Below, in pieces: positions 1 to 8,586 of a DNA stretch of 24,507 nucleotides. The stretch spans positions 1-24,507 of the forward strand of contig CAZTME010000006.1 of NCBI GenBank assembly GCA_964614795.1, written 5' to 3'. The position numbers and the translations under genes are program-made. The stretch is from CAZTME01 sp964614795 (GTDB lineage Bacteria; Patescibacteriota; Microgenomatia; UBA1400; PJMF01). Each line of letters opens with the position of its first letter. The first letter of the stretch is position 1. The notes beneath the pieces were generated by a model, which saw only the letters and a list, made by a program, of their open reading frames with translations, did not search any database and was not told the DNA's origin.

Positions 1-42
1 CCAAATTATTCCTAAAAAACAAGAAAAATCGGTTTGGTTAAA

Positions 43-180
43 TCAGTGGTGGACAACTCGCGCATCTTCAGCCAACAACTGACGAACAATTTCACTCCCT
101 ATACTGCCATTTGCACCAGTGACCAAAACAGTTTTATCATTTAATCTTGAAAGTTTGGGCAAATGAGTGATTGTTTGCAT
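43..180 (-). pseudogene. Truncated short-chain dehydrogenase / NAD-dependent epimerase N-terminus
   Basis: Reading from the ATG at 180 gives 45 residues containing a classic Rossmann dinucleotide-binding start, V-L-V-T-G-A-N-G-S-I-G-S-E-I-V-R-Q-L-L, as in SDR/epimerase proteins of roughly 230-330 residues. A TGA at 43-45 ends it. A +1 shift near position 51 would read R-V-V-T-T-D-L-T-K, which resembles the usual beta2 strand and following Asp of this family, but that frame also stops soon after, at a TAG. The gene starts 45 nt downstream of tRNA-Asp on the same strand. It may be a decayed gene, an assembly frameshift near a contig end, or a real fragment. The family call from the motif is good; that the gene is broken is inferred from length. 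Confidence 0.5.
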
Positions 181-225
181 GCAATTTAATCGGAAAATAA
201 GAGATATATTTTGAATTTTTCTTTG

Positions 226-298
226 CGACCCCGATCGGATTCGAACCGACGATCTTCTCCGTGACAGGGAGACATGTTAACCACTACACCACGGGGCC
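226..298 (-). tRNA. tRNA-Asp (anticodon GUC)
   Basis: On the minus strand this 73-nt stretch folds into a full cloverleaf. The acceptor stem GGCCCCG pairs with CGGGGTC (one G-U). The anticodon stem TCTCC/GGAGA holds the loop CTGTCAC, giving anticodon GTC. The T arm is GTCGG-TTCGAAT-CCGAT. The discriminator is G. CCA is not encoded; the next bases are CAAAG. A TAATAA-like -10 lies about 7 nt before a start just upstream of the 5' end, and the end of the palindromic repeat supplies a TTGTTG -35-like hexamer 18 nt away; this promoter is only suggestive. Confidence 0.95.
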
Positions 299-320
299 AA
301 TTTTCTTGGTATTATTAAAC

Positions 321-390
321 AAACTTATCGTACAACAACAACACGATCCATTTGCTCAAATTAAGTCATGTTCTCATTGCGCGAAGTCTA
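321..390 (-). repeat. Palindromic intergenic element, copy A
   Basis: Read on the minus strand it begins TAGACTTCGCGCAAT and continues AGAACATGA, TTTGAG, AAATG, then ATCGTGTTGTTGTTGTACGA. It aligns along its length, at about 80% by eye, with copy C at 11186-11258. The two ends are imperfect inverted repeats, so a transcript would fold into a long hairpin. It lies upstream of tRNA-Asp in the same orientation in which copy C lies upstream of tRNA-Glu. Confidence 0.7.
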
Positions 391-419
391 ATTATAACCG
401 CGATTCACAAAAAAGTCAC

Positions 420-486
420 TAGACTTGTCGCGCAACAATAAGCACACGAGTTAAAAAAACCGATTTGTTATTGTGTGACAAGTCTA
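420..486 (+). repeat. Palindromic intergenic element, copy B (best hairpin)
   Basis: The ends TAGACTTGTC and GACAAGTCTA are a perfect 10-bp inverted repeat. Pairing continues inward through GCGCAACAATAA against TTATTGTGT with one C-A mismatch and several G-U pairs, giving about 22 pairs in a stem-loop. The G-U pairs form only in the plus-strand transcript, which hints at an RNA structure rather than a purely DNA palindrome. The 5' end is shared with copies A and C. It ends about 20 nt before the lemA -10 box. Confidence 0.75.
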
Positions 487-505
487 CCAACTTAGAAAAA
501 TAGTG

Positions 506-532
506 TATACTAACTTCAGTATTTCTACTGAA
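506..532 (+). promoter_or_regulatory. lemA operon promoter with an inverted repeat over the start site
   Basis: A -10 box TATACT at 506-511 follows a TG one base upstream (extended -10 type, TGTATACT). No good -35 is present at 17 nt. The predicted transcription start is near 518. A perfect 7-bp inverted repeat, TTCAGTA at 515-521 and TACTGAA at 526-532 with a 4-base spacer, overlaps that start and ends 7 nt before the ATG, where a ribosome binding site would normally be. It could be an operator or a small mRNA hairpin. Confidence 0.5.
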
Positions 533-539
533 AATATCT

Positions 540-1136
540 ATGCAATTTCTTCCCATCATATTGATAGTTCTACTAATTGCAGTGATTGGCTATCTCATCA
601 CAACTTACAATGCCTTTCAAAGATTAAAAACGCAAATTTCCGCTTCTATTCAAGAAATTGGTAATCAACTTAAAAGACAAGCTTCCCTCATTCCCAATTT
701 GGAAGCATCCGTTAAGGGCTACATGAAGCATGAGTCGGGTATTTACGAGATGATCACTTCCGCCAGAAAACAAGTAGCCGAAGCTGATAAAGCCATGAGT
801 GGCGAATCCATTGAATCCGCAGTCAATTCTTTACAATCCATGCTTCCTCAACTAAAAGTAATGGTGGAAAGCAATCCCGAACTGAAAGCAGATGCCAGCG
901 TTTCCAAATTTATGGACGAACTAGCCGACACCGCCGACAAACTCACTTATGCCAGAAGAACATTAATTGATTTAACTCAGCAATACAATGAAATGAGAGT
1001 GACTATTCCTTCAAATTTTGTCGCCAATATTTTTGGTTTTAAAGAAGAAAAAGGCTTGGCTACTCCAACTACCGGCGCTCATGTTGAAGTTAGCGCCAAA
1101 GAAACGGAAGATCCCAAAGTTAACCTTCACTCATAA
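540..1136 (+). CDS. lemA: LemA family membrane protein
   Basis: This is a 198-residue protein with one N-terminal membrane segment (about residues 3-22, very Leu/Ile rich) followed by the LemA pattern Y-N-x-F-x-x-L-K-x-Q-I and L-I-P-N-L. The remainder is predicted to be long helices with coiled-coil character. LemA proteins are widespread single-pass envelope proteins of unclear function that often sit next to HtpX or TPM-domain genes. That is the case here: htpX follows after 17 nt. The start has no Shine-Dalgarno; the ATG at 540 is chosen because it sits directly before the membrane segment. It is the first gene of a probable operon running to dnaE. The length is normal for the family (about 185-200). 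Confidence 0.93.
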   Translation: MQFLPIILIVLLIAVIGYLITTYNAFQRLKTQISASIQEIGNQLKRQASLIPNLEASVKGYMKHESGIYEMITSARKQVAEADKAMSGESIESAVNSLQSMLPQLKVMVESNPELKADASVSKFMDELADTADKLTYARRTLIDLTQQYNEMRVTIPSNFVANIFGFKEEKGLATPTTGAHVEVSAKETEDPKVNLHS

Positions 1137-1153
1137 AGCGTGATTGAGCGATC

Positions 1154-2053
1154 ATGACTCATTATCAATTAGTTGCTGGCAATAAAATCAAATCTGCGGT
1201 TATTATTTCCATGTTCATTGCTTTTTGTACCGCAGTGGGAGCGGCTTTTGTTTATGTGACCGGGGCAGACTACAGCTTAATTCTCATTATCGCCATAATT
1301 TCTTCATTAAGTGCTCTGGGTTCCTACTGGTTTTCAGACTCCATAATTCTTTCCATGAGTCACGCCAAACCCGCCAACAGAGCCGAACATTTTGATTTTT
1401 ATACCACAGCCGAAAATTTAGCTATCGCCGCTCAAATCCCTACTCCTAAACTTTATGTAATTGAAGATTCCGCCATGAATGCTTTTGCCACCGGCAGAGA
1501 CCCTCGCCACAGCGTCATTTGCGCAACTACCGGCTTACTTTCAAGGCTGGATCGCCCTGAAGTTGAAGCAGTCGTTGCTCATGAAATGGCCCATATTACA
1601 AATTATGACACAAGATTAATGACTGTGGTGAGTATTTTAGTTGGCACCATCCTACTTTTAGCCGATGCATTTTTTCGCAGTAACCTATTGTTTGGCAGAA
1701 GATCGGAAAAAAACTCCGGTGGGGGAGTGCTTTTAATCATTGGATTAGTTCTCATTATTCTTTCGCCAATTATTGCCCAATTAATCCAATTAGCAATTTC
1801 CAGAAGAAGAGAATTTGGCGCCGATGCTCAAGCTGTTGCCTACACCCGCAATCCTCAGGGACTTATTAGAGCTCTGGCCAAATTAAGTAATGATGAAGAA
1901 CCGCTGGAAGCAGCCAATCGGGGCACCGCTCATCTTTATATCATTAATCCTTTTCATAAAAGCAATGGCAAATCATCTTTTTTTGAAAAACTTTTTTCAA
2001 CTCATCCACCCATCGAAGAAAGAATCACGGCGCTGGAAAAAATCAGTAGCTAA
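1154..2053 (+). CDS. htpX: HtpX-like zinc metalloprotease (M48)
   Basis: This 299-residue membrane protease has the zinc motif H-E-M-A-H (His143, Glu144, His147) and a downstream R-R-R-E-F-G-A-D containing the third zinc ligand, Glu220. Hydrophobic segments lie at about 12-35, 41-58, 157-172 and 190-215, flanking the active site as in HtpX. The family degrades damaged or misfolded membrane proteins at the cytoplasmic face. A short C-terminal region with F-S-T-H-P-P-I-E-E-R-I is also typical of the family. It follows lemA by 17 nt and precedes gatC by 15 nt, so co-transcription is likely. All key residues are present, and the length matches E. coli HtpX (about 290). Confidence 0.95.
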   Translation: MTHYQLVAGNKIKSAVIISMFIAFCTAVGAAFVYVTGADYSLILIIAIISSLSALGSYWFSDSIILSMSHAKPANRAEHFDFYTTAENLAIAAQIPTPKLYVIEDSAMNAFATGRDPRHSVICATTGLLSRLDRPEVEAVVAHEMAHITNYDTRLMTVVSILVGTILLLADAFFRSNLLFGRRSEKNSGGGVLLIIGLVLIILSPIIAQLIQLAISRRREFGADAQAVAYTRNPQGLIRALAKLSNDEEPLEAANRGTAHLYIINPFHKSNGKSSFFEKLFSTHPPIEERITALEKISS

Positions 2054-2068
2054 TGTAGAATACAAAAT

Positions 2069-2383
2069 ATGTCTACTCACCCAAATATTTTTTCTCACTC
2101 TCTTGTTCAAAAGATTGCGCAACTTTCTCAGGTCGAATTAACTAATGATGAGGAAGAAAAAATTCAACATGCCTTCGCTGAAACCCTGGAAGTAATTAGC
2201 AATTTAAATCAAATAAATACTGAAGATGTCGCAGTAATGGGCAATGTAACCGGACTAAGTTCAATTTTACGACCGGATCAAATCGATTCGGCACATACTC
2301 TAAGTCAAGAAGATTCTTTGAAAAACGCCCAAACTTCTTATAATGGATATTTTGTTGTATCCAGATTAGTGGACAACGATTAA
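2069..2383 (+). CDS. gatC: Asp-tRNA(Asn)/Glu-tRNA(Gln) amidotransferase subunit C
   Basis: This 104-residue protein matches GatC in length and pattern: an N-terminal V-Q-K-I-A-x-L-S-x-V-E-L helix, a central region of the L-x-x-I-N-T-E-D-V type, and a late L-R-P-D segment. GatC stabilises GatA and wraps the GatA/GatB interface in the heterotrimer that converts Glu-tRNA(Gln) (and in many bacteria Asp-tRNA(Asn)) to the amide form. The stop is 3 nt before gatA, so the subunits are translated together. The tail ends G-Y-F-V-V-S-R-L-V instead of the more common F-V-V-P-R-V-V. No Shine-Dalgarno is seen. Confidence 0.93.
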   Translation: MSTHPNIFSHSLVQKIAQLSQVELTNDEEEKIQHAFAETLEVISNLNQINTEDVAVMGNVTGLSSILRPDQIDSAHTLSQEDSLKNAQTSYNGYFVVSRLVDND

Positions 2384-2386
2384 ATT

Positions 2387-3775
2387 ATGCAACTTACACA
2401 ATTAACACTAGCATCTTATCTGAAGGGATTAAATCAGAAAAAATTCTCTGTGGCTGAAGTGCAAAAAGCAATTCATCATCAAGCCCAAGTTGCTAACAAA
2501 AAGTTCAATTTATTTGTTTCAATTACGGATAAAAATAATATTGAACCAAACACATTATTAAATTCTCCACTACAAGGGGCATCTCTGGCAATTAAGGATA
2601 ATATATTAATTAAAAATCAGCGAGCAACTGCCTCATCAAAAATTCTTGATAATTTTTTTTCCCCTTATTCTGCAACAATAATAAACAAATTATTTGATGC
2701 AGGTGCAAATTTGATAGGAAAAACCAACATGGACGCTTGGGCACATGGTTCTTCAACTGAAACTTCAGATTATGGAACAACACTCAACCCTAATAATTCA
2801 AAATATTTGCCTGGTGGCTCATCTGGAGGAAGCGCGGCTGCCGTGTCAGCAAATGCTTGTCTGGCGGCAATTGGCACTGAGACGGCCGGCTCAATTCGTC
2901 AACCTTCCTCATGGTGCGGGGTTGTTGGCCTAAAACCCACTTATGGCAGAGTGAGCAGATATGGCATAGTGGCTATGGCATCATCCACTGATTCTCCAGG
3001 GCCAATCACAAAAACTGTTGAAGATTCTGCCATTTTATTGTCAATCATTGCCGGTCAAGATTGTCTTGACGCAACATCCAGCTCAAAACCTGTTTTAAAA
3101 TATGAGACTTTTCTTAATAAACCCATAAAAGGCTTAAAAATTGGAGTAATTTACCATGATATTGAGGGTTTAGAACTTGTGAATAATCACATGAAAAATG
3201 TCATTGATACCCTAAAAGAAATGGGCGCTAACATCATCTATTTAAAAGCGATGGATCCTCATTACGCAATAAGCGTTTATACCATTGTTCAAAGAGCGGA
3301 AGTTTCAAGTAATCTCGCCAGATATGATGGTATAAGATACGGCAATGATCGCTCATTATTTGGTTCGGAAGCAAAAAGAAGAATTATGCTGGGCACTTTT
3401 ACCCTAGCCAAAGGTTATGCGGACCAATATTATTTAACTGCTCAAAAAGTTAGAAATTTGTTTAACGAAGATTTCAATCACTTATTCTCTCAAGTTGATG
3501 CGTTAATTCATCCCACTTCCCCAGGATATGCCAAGAAAATTGGCGCTTCTCAAGATTCTGGAATGTTCGGAGAGTTAGAAGATATGCTTTTAGAACCAAG
3601 TTCAATTACTGGATTACCGGGTATTTCAGTTCCCATGTATACAGATCAAAAAACAAACTTATCTTTAGGCCTTAACATTATCGCTCCCAAATTCAGAGAG
3701 GATTTAATTATTCAAGTTGCTGATGCCTATGAAAAAGCCACTCCCTGGAATAAATGGAGAAACAATAATGAATAA
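2387..3775 (+). CDS. gatA: Asp/Glu-tRNA amidotransferase subunit A (amidase)
   Basis: This 462-residue amidase-signature protein releases ammonia from glutamine for GatB. The Ser-cisSer-Lys set is visible: Lys70 in A-I-K-D-N-I, Ser145 in G-G-S-S-G-G-S-A-A-A-V, and the nucleophile Ser169 in T-E-T-A-G-S-I-R-Q. Spacing is the same as in the S. aureus enzyme (79/154/178). The usual D-T-G-G-S-I-R is E-T-A-G-S-I-R here. N-M-D-A-W-A-H-G-S-S replaces the common M-D-E-F-A-M-G-S-S, a form I associate with CPR bacteria. The slightly short length fits a reduced genome. It overlaps gatB by 8 nt (ATGAATAA). Confidence 0.96.
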   Translation: MQLTQLTLASYLKGLNQKKFSVAEVQKAIHHQAQVANKKFNLFVSITDKNNIEPNTLLNSPLQGASLAIKDNILIKNQRATASSKILDNFFSPYSATIINKLFDAGANLIGKTNMDAWAHGSSTETSDYGTTLNPNNSKYLPGGSSGGSAAAVSANACLAAIGTETAGSIRQPSSWCGVVGLKPTYGRVSRYGIVAMASSTDSPGPITKTVEDSAILLSIIAGQDCLDATSSSKPVLKYETFLNKPIKGLKIGVIYHDIEGLELVNNHMKNVIDTLKEMGANIIYLKAMDPHYAISVYTIVQRAEVSSNLARYDGIRYGNDRSLFGSEAKRRIMLGTFTLAKGYADQYYLTAQKVRNLFNEDFNHLFSQVDALIHPTSPGYAKKIGASQDSGMFGELEDMLLEPSSITGLPGISVPMYTDQKTNLSLGLNIIAPKFREDLIIQVADAYEKATPWNKWRNNNE

Positions 3776-5105
3776 ACATAACTCTTATCACCTCATCTGC
3801 GGCATGGAGATTCATGCCGAATTGAAGACTCAATCAAAGATGTTTTGTGGGTGCAAGAATGACCCTTTTGGAGCGCCAAAACCCAATTGCTATACTTGTC
3901 CTGTATGTTTGGGTTTGCCGGGAGCATTGCCTGTACCAAATGCCAAAGCAATAGAGTGGACAATAAAATTGGGCTTGGCACTGGGCTGTAAAATCAATTT
4001 ATTTTCAAAATTTGATCGCAAACACTATTTTTACCCAGATTTACCCAAAGGATATCAAATTAGTCAGTATGATTTACCATTTTGTTATGACGGTCAACTT
4101 GAAACCTCGCAAGGTACGGTGAGAATTAGACGCATCCATCTTGAAGAAGATACCGGAAAATTATTACATAAAACAATTAATAACAAAAAAGTAAGTTTAA
4201 TTGATTTTAATCGCTCCAGTGTACCCTTAGTTGAAATTGTCACCGAGCCAGATATTAAAAGCGCTTCACAAGCCAGTGAATACGCTAAAAAAATTCGCTC
4301 AGTGCTTCGCACTCTCAATATTGCAGATTGCAATATGGAGCAGGGTGGCATGAGATTGGAAGCTAACATTTCTTTGCAAAAAGAAGGCGAAAAAGAATTG
4401 CCAAATTATAAAGTTGAGTTAAAAAACATCAACTCATTTAGATTTTTGGAACAAGGTATTGATTACGAAGTTAAAAGACAAGGTGAAGCACTTTCTCATG
4501 GGGAAGTATTATCGCAAGAAACGCGAGGATATAACTCAACAAAGCAAGAAACTTTCGTACAAAGAAGTAAAGAAGATGCCGAAGATTATCGTTACTTTCC
4601 CGATCCCGACATTCCTCCCATTCACTTCTCACAAAGCCAAATAGACATTTGGCGACAAGAACTACCAGAATTACCATGGGAAACAATTGCCAGACTAAAA
4701 GCGGAGTATGGTATTGAAGAAAGATTTGCAGATTTATTATTTTCAAAAATGCGATCTGCAAAATTAATTTCTGAGCTGTTACAACAAGCCAAGCAACAAA
4801 AAATTGATTGTAACTCATTAGTAAAAGCAGTAATTAACAAAAAAATTTCTACACCCAATAAACAAAATGAAGTTGAACAAACATTACAAGAATTTTTAAC
4901 ACTCACTCAAACAAACTCCACCGATGATAAAATAATCATTGAGGCTATCGACAAAGTTCTTCAGGAAAATCCAGATCTAAAATCCAGATATCAATCCGGT
5001 GAAAAGCAACTTTTAGGATTTATCATGGGACAAGTAATGAGAATTGTGGGTAAAACCAATCCTCAACAACTTAAAACTACGATTGAGAAACATCTCATTC
5101 CCTGA
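3768..5105 (+). CDS. gatB: Asp/Glu-tRNA amidotransferase subunit B
   Basis: This 445-residue kinase-like subunit phosphorylates the tRNA-bound Glu/Asp and amidates it with ammonia channelled from GatA. The start at 3768 gives M-N-K-H-N-S-Y-H-L-I-C-G-M-E-I-H-A-E-L, the normal GatB N-terminus; upstream in-frame ATGs lie inside gatA and add a non-homologous tail. Zinc cysteines (C-G-C and C-Y-T-C-P-V-C) are present near residues 24-47, followed by the L-G-L-A-L-G-C, F-D-R-K-H-Y-F-Y-P-D-L-P-K-G-Y-Q and D-F-N-R-S-S-V-P-L-V-E-I-V-T-E-P-D motifs. The C-terminal YqeY-like tail ends with L-G-F-I-M-G-Q-V-M. It is some 30 residues shorter than typical, mainly in the tail region. Confidence 0.96.
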   Translation: MNKHNSYHLICGMEIHAELKTQSKMFCGCKNDPFGAPKPNCYTCPVCLGLPGALPVPNAKAIEWTIKLGLALGCKINLFSKFDRKHYFYPDLPKGYQISQYDLPFCYDGQLETSQGTVRIRRIHLEEDTGKLLHKTINNKKVSLIDFNRSSVPLVEIVTEPDIKSASQASEYAKKIRSVLRTLNIADCNMEQGGMRLEANISLQKEGEKELPNYKVELKNINSFRFLEQGIDYEVKRQGEALSHGEVLSQETRGYNSTKQETFVQRSKEDAEDYRYFPDPDIPPIHFSQSQIDIWRQELPELPWETIARLKAEYGIEERFADLLFSKMRSAKLISELLQQAKQQKIDCNSLVKAVINKKISTPNKQNEVEQTLQEFLTLTQTNSTDDKIIIEAIDKVLQENPDLKSRYQSGEKQLLGFIMGQVMRIVGKTNPQQLKTTIEKHLIP

Positions 5106-5122
5106 TATGCTCCCTGTAGCTT

Positions 5123-8100
5123 ATGCAGTCGTCCGATTTTGTTCATCTTCATGTTCACAGCGAATACTCAATGCTTGATGGGCTGGCCAAACTTCCCGCT
5201 CTAGTCTCTAAGGTGAAATCTCTCGGTCAAACTGCTGTTGCATTAACTGATCATGGAGGAATGTACGGCGCCATTCATTTCTATAACGAATGCAAAAAAC
5301 AAGAAATAAAACCCATTATCGGACTAGAAGCATATTATGCTAAAGAATCCAGATTCAACAAACAAATTAAAATGGGTTCGGATCAATTTCATTTAACGCT
5401 TTTAGCCACCAATCATCGTGGCTATCAACATCTAATGGAACTTGTTTCTTTAGCCAATTTCGAAGGTTTTTCCTACAAACCCAGAATAGACTGGGAAGCT
5501 TTATGCAAATTTCATGAAGATGTCATTGTTACCAGCGGTTGTATGAACAGTATTTTTAATCGTCTACTCATGGATGGTAAGGATGAACTGGCCGAGAATG
5601 AGTTAAAAAAATTCAAAGAATTATTAGGCGATAGATTTTACATAGAACTGCAAAATCATCCGAAAATTCCTGAACAACAAGAACTGACTCGCAAACAAAT
5701 TGCCTTAGCACGAAAATTAAGTATTGAAGTTGTGGCAACCAACGACGTCCATTATCTTGAACCGCATGAGGCTGAAGCTCAAGACGCATTACTATGTGTT
5801 CAAACCAGAAAGTTAATCAGTGATACCAAAAGAATGAGCATGCTCAACTCACCCGATTTTTATTTAAGAAGTAGTGAAGAAATGATGGAGCTATTTCGTG
5901 AGATTCCCGAGGCCATTGCCAACACCAAAGCGATCGCCGAAAAATGTTCAATTACCATCCCCACCGGCCAATTAATCTTTCCCAAATTTCAATTGCCAGT
6001 TGGAGAAACCAATGAATCATTATTGGCAAAAATGGCAAGAGCCGGATTAGCAAAAAAATTTCCTCAAGCAGACGCTTCCCTCAAAGAAAGATTAGAGTAT
6101 GAATTGGACGTGATTATTCAAAAAGGCTATGCCGCTTATTTTCTCATCACGCAAGATTTTGTTAATTGGGCGAAAAATAACGGCGTGGCAGTCGGCCCTG
6201 GTAGAGGAAGTGCCGCGGGCTCTCTTGTTTCATATGTTTTGCAAATCACCACGGTTGATCCGATTGCTCACGGATTGGCTTTTGAACGCTTTCTTAATCC
6301 TCAAAGACCCACGCCTCCCGATATTGATATTGATTTCGCGGACGTCTCCAGAGAAAAAGTGATTGATTATGTGGCTGAAAAATATGGCGCCGATCACGTT
6401 GGCCACGTCATTACTTTTGGAAGAATGGAGGCTCGAGTCGCGGTGCGAGATATTGGTCGCGTCCTTGGCTTACCCTATGAAGATCCGGACAAAATCGCCA
6501 AACTTATCCCCAATGACCCGGCACATAAAACACCTCTTGCTACTGCCGTGGCCACGGTTCCAGAATTAACTCAATATTATCAACAACCAAAATTTAAAAA
6601 GTTAATTGATTTGGCCAAACAAGTGGAAGGAAGCGTGCGTCACTCCAGTGTTCATGCCGCCGCTTTAGTTATTACCGATAAACCCATTACTCAATATGCT
6701 CCGGTGCAAAAAGACTCTAAGACCGGTAAAACAATTACGCAATATGATATGTATGCCCTAGATTGTAATGTTTCCGATGATGCCATAGGCTTATTAAAAT
6801 TTGATTTTTTGGGCTTACGTAATCTTTCCATTATTGAACATGCTCTTCAATTAATTAAGAGATATAAAAAACAAACAATTAATATTGACGAAATACCCTT
6901 AACGGATAAAAAAACATTTGCATTACTAGCCAGTGGCGATACGATGGGAGTTTTTCAACTTGAATCTGCCGGCATGAGAAGAGTTGCCAGATCTTTAAAA
7001 CCTTCTCAATTTTCAGATATCACTGCCATGGTCGCTCTTTTTCGTCCCGGTCCTATGGATCTGATTCCTCAGTTTGTAGAAGGCAAGCATAATCCTTCCA
7101 AAATTGAGTATCCCGATCCAACCTTAAAACCTATTTTAGAAGAAACTTACGGGGTCATGGTTTATCAAGAGCAAATTCTGCAAATTGCCAATGTCATGGC
7201 CGGATATTCCTTGGGTGAAGCCGATATTTTAAGAAGAGCGATTGGAAAAAAGAAGAAAAAATTACTAGATGAAAATAAAAAAAGATTTGTGGACCAATCG
7301 GTGGATAAAGGCTACAGTAAACAAATTGCAGAAAAAGTTTGGGGTTTTATTGAAGCTTTTGCCAATTACGGTTTCAATAAAGCGCATGCTACCAGTTATG
7401 CCATGATTGCCTATCAAACCGCCTACTTGAAAGCTAATTTTCCGGTTGAATACATGACTGCTTTAATGGGAGTTGAATCCGGATCTTCTTCAGCCAACAG
7501 AGATGTAAAAGTAGCGATTGCAGTAGATAGTTGCAAACAAATGGGCATTATTGTTTTACCTCCGGATATAAACTTTTCAGAGCGAGATTTTACTATTGAA
7601 AATAACGAACAATCATTGGAAGGCTTAGCTGTCAGATTTGGCCTGAATGCCATTAAACATGTGGGTAGTGCTGCTATTGACTCCATTTTAGAGACTAGAT
7701 CCAGAGTGGGAGAGTTTTCTTCATTAACTCAATTTATTCACGAGACAGATTCAAGAAAAGTCAATAAGACTACTTTAGAGTGTTTAATCAAAGTGGGAGC
7801 GTTTGATAAATTTGGCACGCGCTCCAGTATGCTTCAACATTTGGAATTAATCAGATCCAGAGCCAGCTCACTGAAATCCGACACAGAAGGTCAAGATTCA
7901 TTATTTAGCGGAGTTACCAGTTCAGTCCAGCAATTAGAAGATACTTTTCCCATAGAAGCGGAGTATCCAAAGCCGGAATTACTTTCTTTTGAGAAAGAAC
8001 TTCTCGGGATGTATTTAACAGATCATCCTATGGCCAGAGCGCTAAAAGCCGTTGAACGACGCGCCACCAAAAAAATCGCTGAATTAGATGCCTCCATTCA

Positions 8101-8584
8101 CAATACTCATCTTTTTATTTTTGGTGGAGTTATCACTCAAATAAGAACTGTCACTACAAAAAAATCTGGTAAACCTATGGCATTTGGTCAATTAGAAGAT
8201 TCATCTGGAAGCGTCCCTTTTGTTTGTTTTCCAAAAATTTTTGCCTCCTTTGAACACATCCTTAAACCGGATTCAGTGGTACTCATGAAAGCGAAGGTGG
8301 ACAATAAAGACGATGAACTTCAACTTTTGGTCGAAAATATTTCTCTGCCCAATCAAATTGATCAGGAGCCTCATGTGGCTTCGGCTGATCATGAAATTTT
8401 CATACCTCGCAATACCAAACAAGATATGCTTCAAAATTTGGGAGCACTACTTAAGAGTAATGCTGGTAATGATTCGGTGGTTGTGATTATTCCCAACGGT
8501 GGCAAGCCTCAAAGAATGCTACTACCCTACACTGTAAATTGGTCGCCACTTCTGGAAAAACAAATCAAGGACCTGTTAAGTTGA
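5123..8584 (+). CDS. dnaE: DNA polymerase III alpha subunit (DnaE)
   Basis: This 1153-residue replicative polymerase has the expected order of domains. The N-terminal PHP domain starts H-L-H-V-H-S-E-Y-S-M-L-D-G and includes L-T-D-H-G and N-D-V-H-Y. P-G-R-G-S-A-A-G-S lies near residue 358, and the palm Asp pair is in P-D-I-D-I-D-F-A-D near 398. The third catalytic Asp is in F-D-F-L-G-L-R-N near 560. F-N-K-A-H-A-T-S-Y-A lies near 750, followed by helix-hairpin-helix and an OB fold from about 1000 (F-G-G-V-I-T-Q-I-R). The PHP metal residues that I can identify are kept. It follows gatB by 17 nt and appears to be the last gene of the operon. Length is normal. No Shine-Dalgarno is seen. Confidence 0.97.
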   Translation: MQSSDFVHLHVHSEYSMLDGLAKLPALVSKVKSLGQTAVALTDHGGMYGAIHFYNECKKQEIKPIIGLEAYYAKESRFNKQIKMGSDQFHLTLLATNHRGYQHLMELVSLANFEGFSYKPRIDWEALCKFHEDVIVTSGCMNSIFNRLLMDGKDELAENELKKFKELLGDRFYIELQNHPKIPEQQELTRKQIALARKLSIEVVATNDVHYLEPHEAEAQDALLCVQTRKLISDTKRMSMLNSPDFYLRSSEEMMELFREIPEAIANTKAIAEKCSITIPTGQLIFPKFQLPVGETNESLLAKMARAGLAKKFPQADASLKERLEYELDVIIQKGYAAYFLITQDFVNWAKNNGVAVGPGRGSAAGSLVSYVLQITTVDPIAHGLAFERFLNPQRPTPPDIDIDFADVSREKVIDYVAEKYGADHVGHVITFGRMEARVAVRDIGRVLGLPYEDPDKIAKLIPNDPAHKTPLATAVATVPELTQYYQQPKFKKLIDLAKQVEGSVRHSSVHAAALVITDKPITQYAPVQKDSKTGKTITQYDMYALDCNVSDDAIGLLKFDFLGLRNLSIIEHALQLIKRYKKQTINIDEIPLTDKKTFALLASGDTMGVFQLESAGMRRVARSLKPSQFSDITAMVALFRPGPMDLIPQFVEGKHNPSKIEYPDPTLKPILEETYGVMVYQEQILQIANVMAGYSLGEADILRRAIGKKKKKLLDENKKRFVDQSVDKGYSKQIAEKVWGFIEAFANYGFNKAHATSYAMIAYQTAYLKANFPVEYMTALMGVESGSSSANRDVKVAIAVDSCKQMGIIVLPPDINFSERDFTIENNEQSLEGLAVRFGLNAIKHVGSAAIDSILETRSRVGEFSSLTQFIHETDSRKVNKTTLECLIKVGAFDKFGTRSSMLQHLELIRSRASSLKSDTEGQDSLFSGVTSSVQQLEDTFPIEAEYPKPELLSFEKELLGMYLTDHPMARALKAVERRATKKIAELDASIHNTHLFIFGGVITQIRTVTTKKSGKPMAFGQLEDSSGSVPFVCFPKIFASFEHILKPDSVVLMKAKVDNKDDELQLLVENISLPNQIDQEPHVASADHEIFIPRNTKQDMLQNLGALLKSNAGNDSVVVIIPNGGKPQRMLLPYTVNWSPLLEKQIKDLLS

Positions 8585-8586
8585 AT

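Noticed and set aside
43..45. UGA read as glycine (Gracilibacteria/Absconditabacteria code) to rescue the SDR
   Set aside because: gatB, dnaE and the 114-residue gene end at TGA in the right place, and reading through does not restore an SDR sequence.
4471..4818. Minus-strand 115-codon open frame inside gatB
   Set aside because: It is the antisense of a well-conserved gene, its product resembles no protein, and no promoter is visible.
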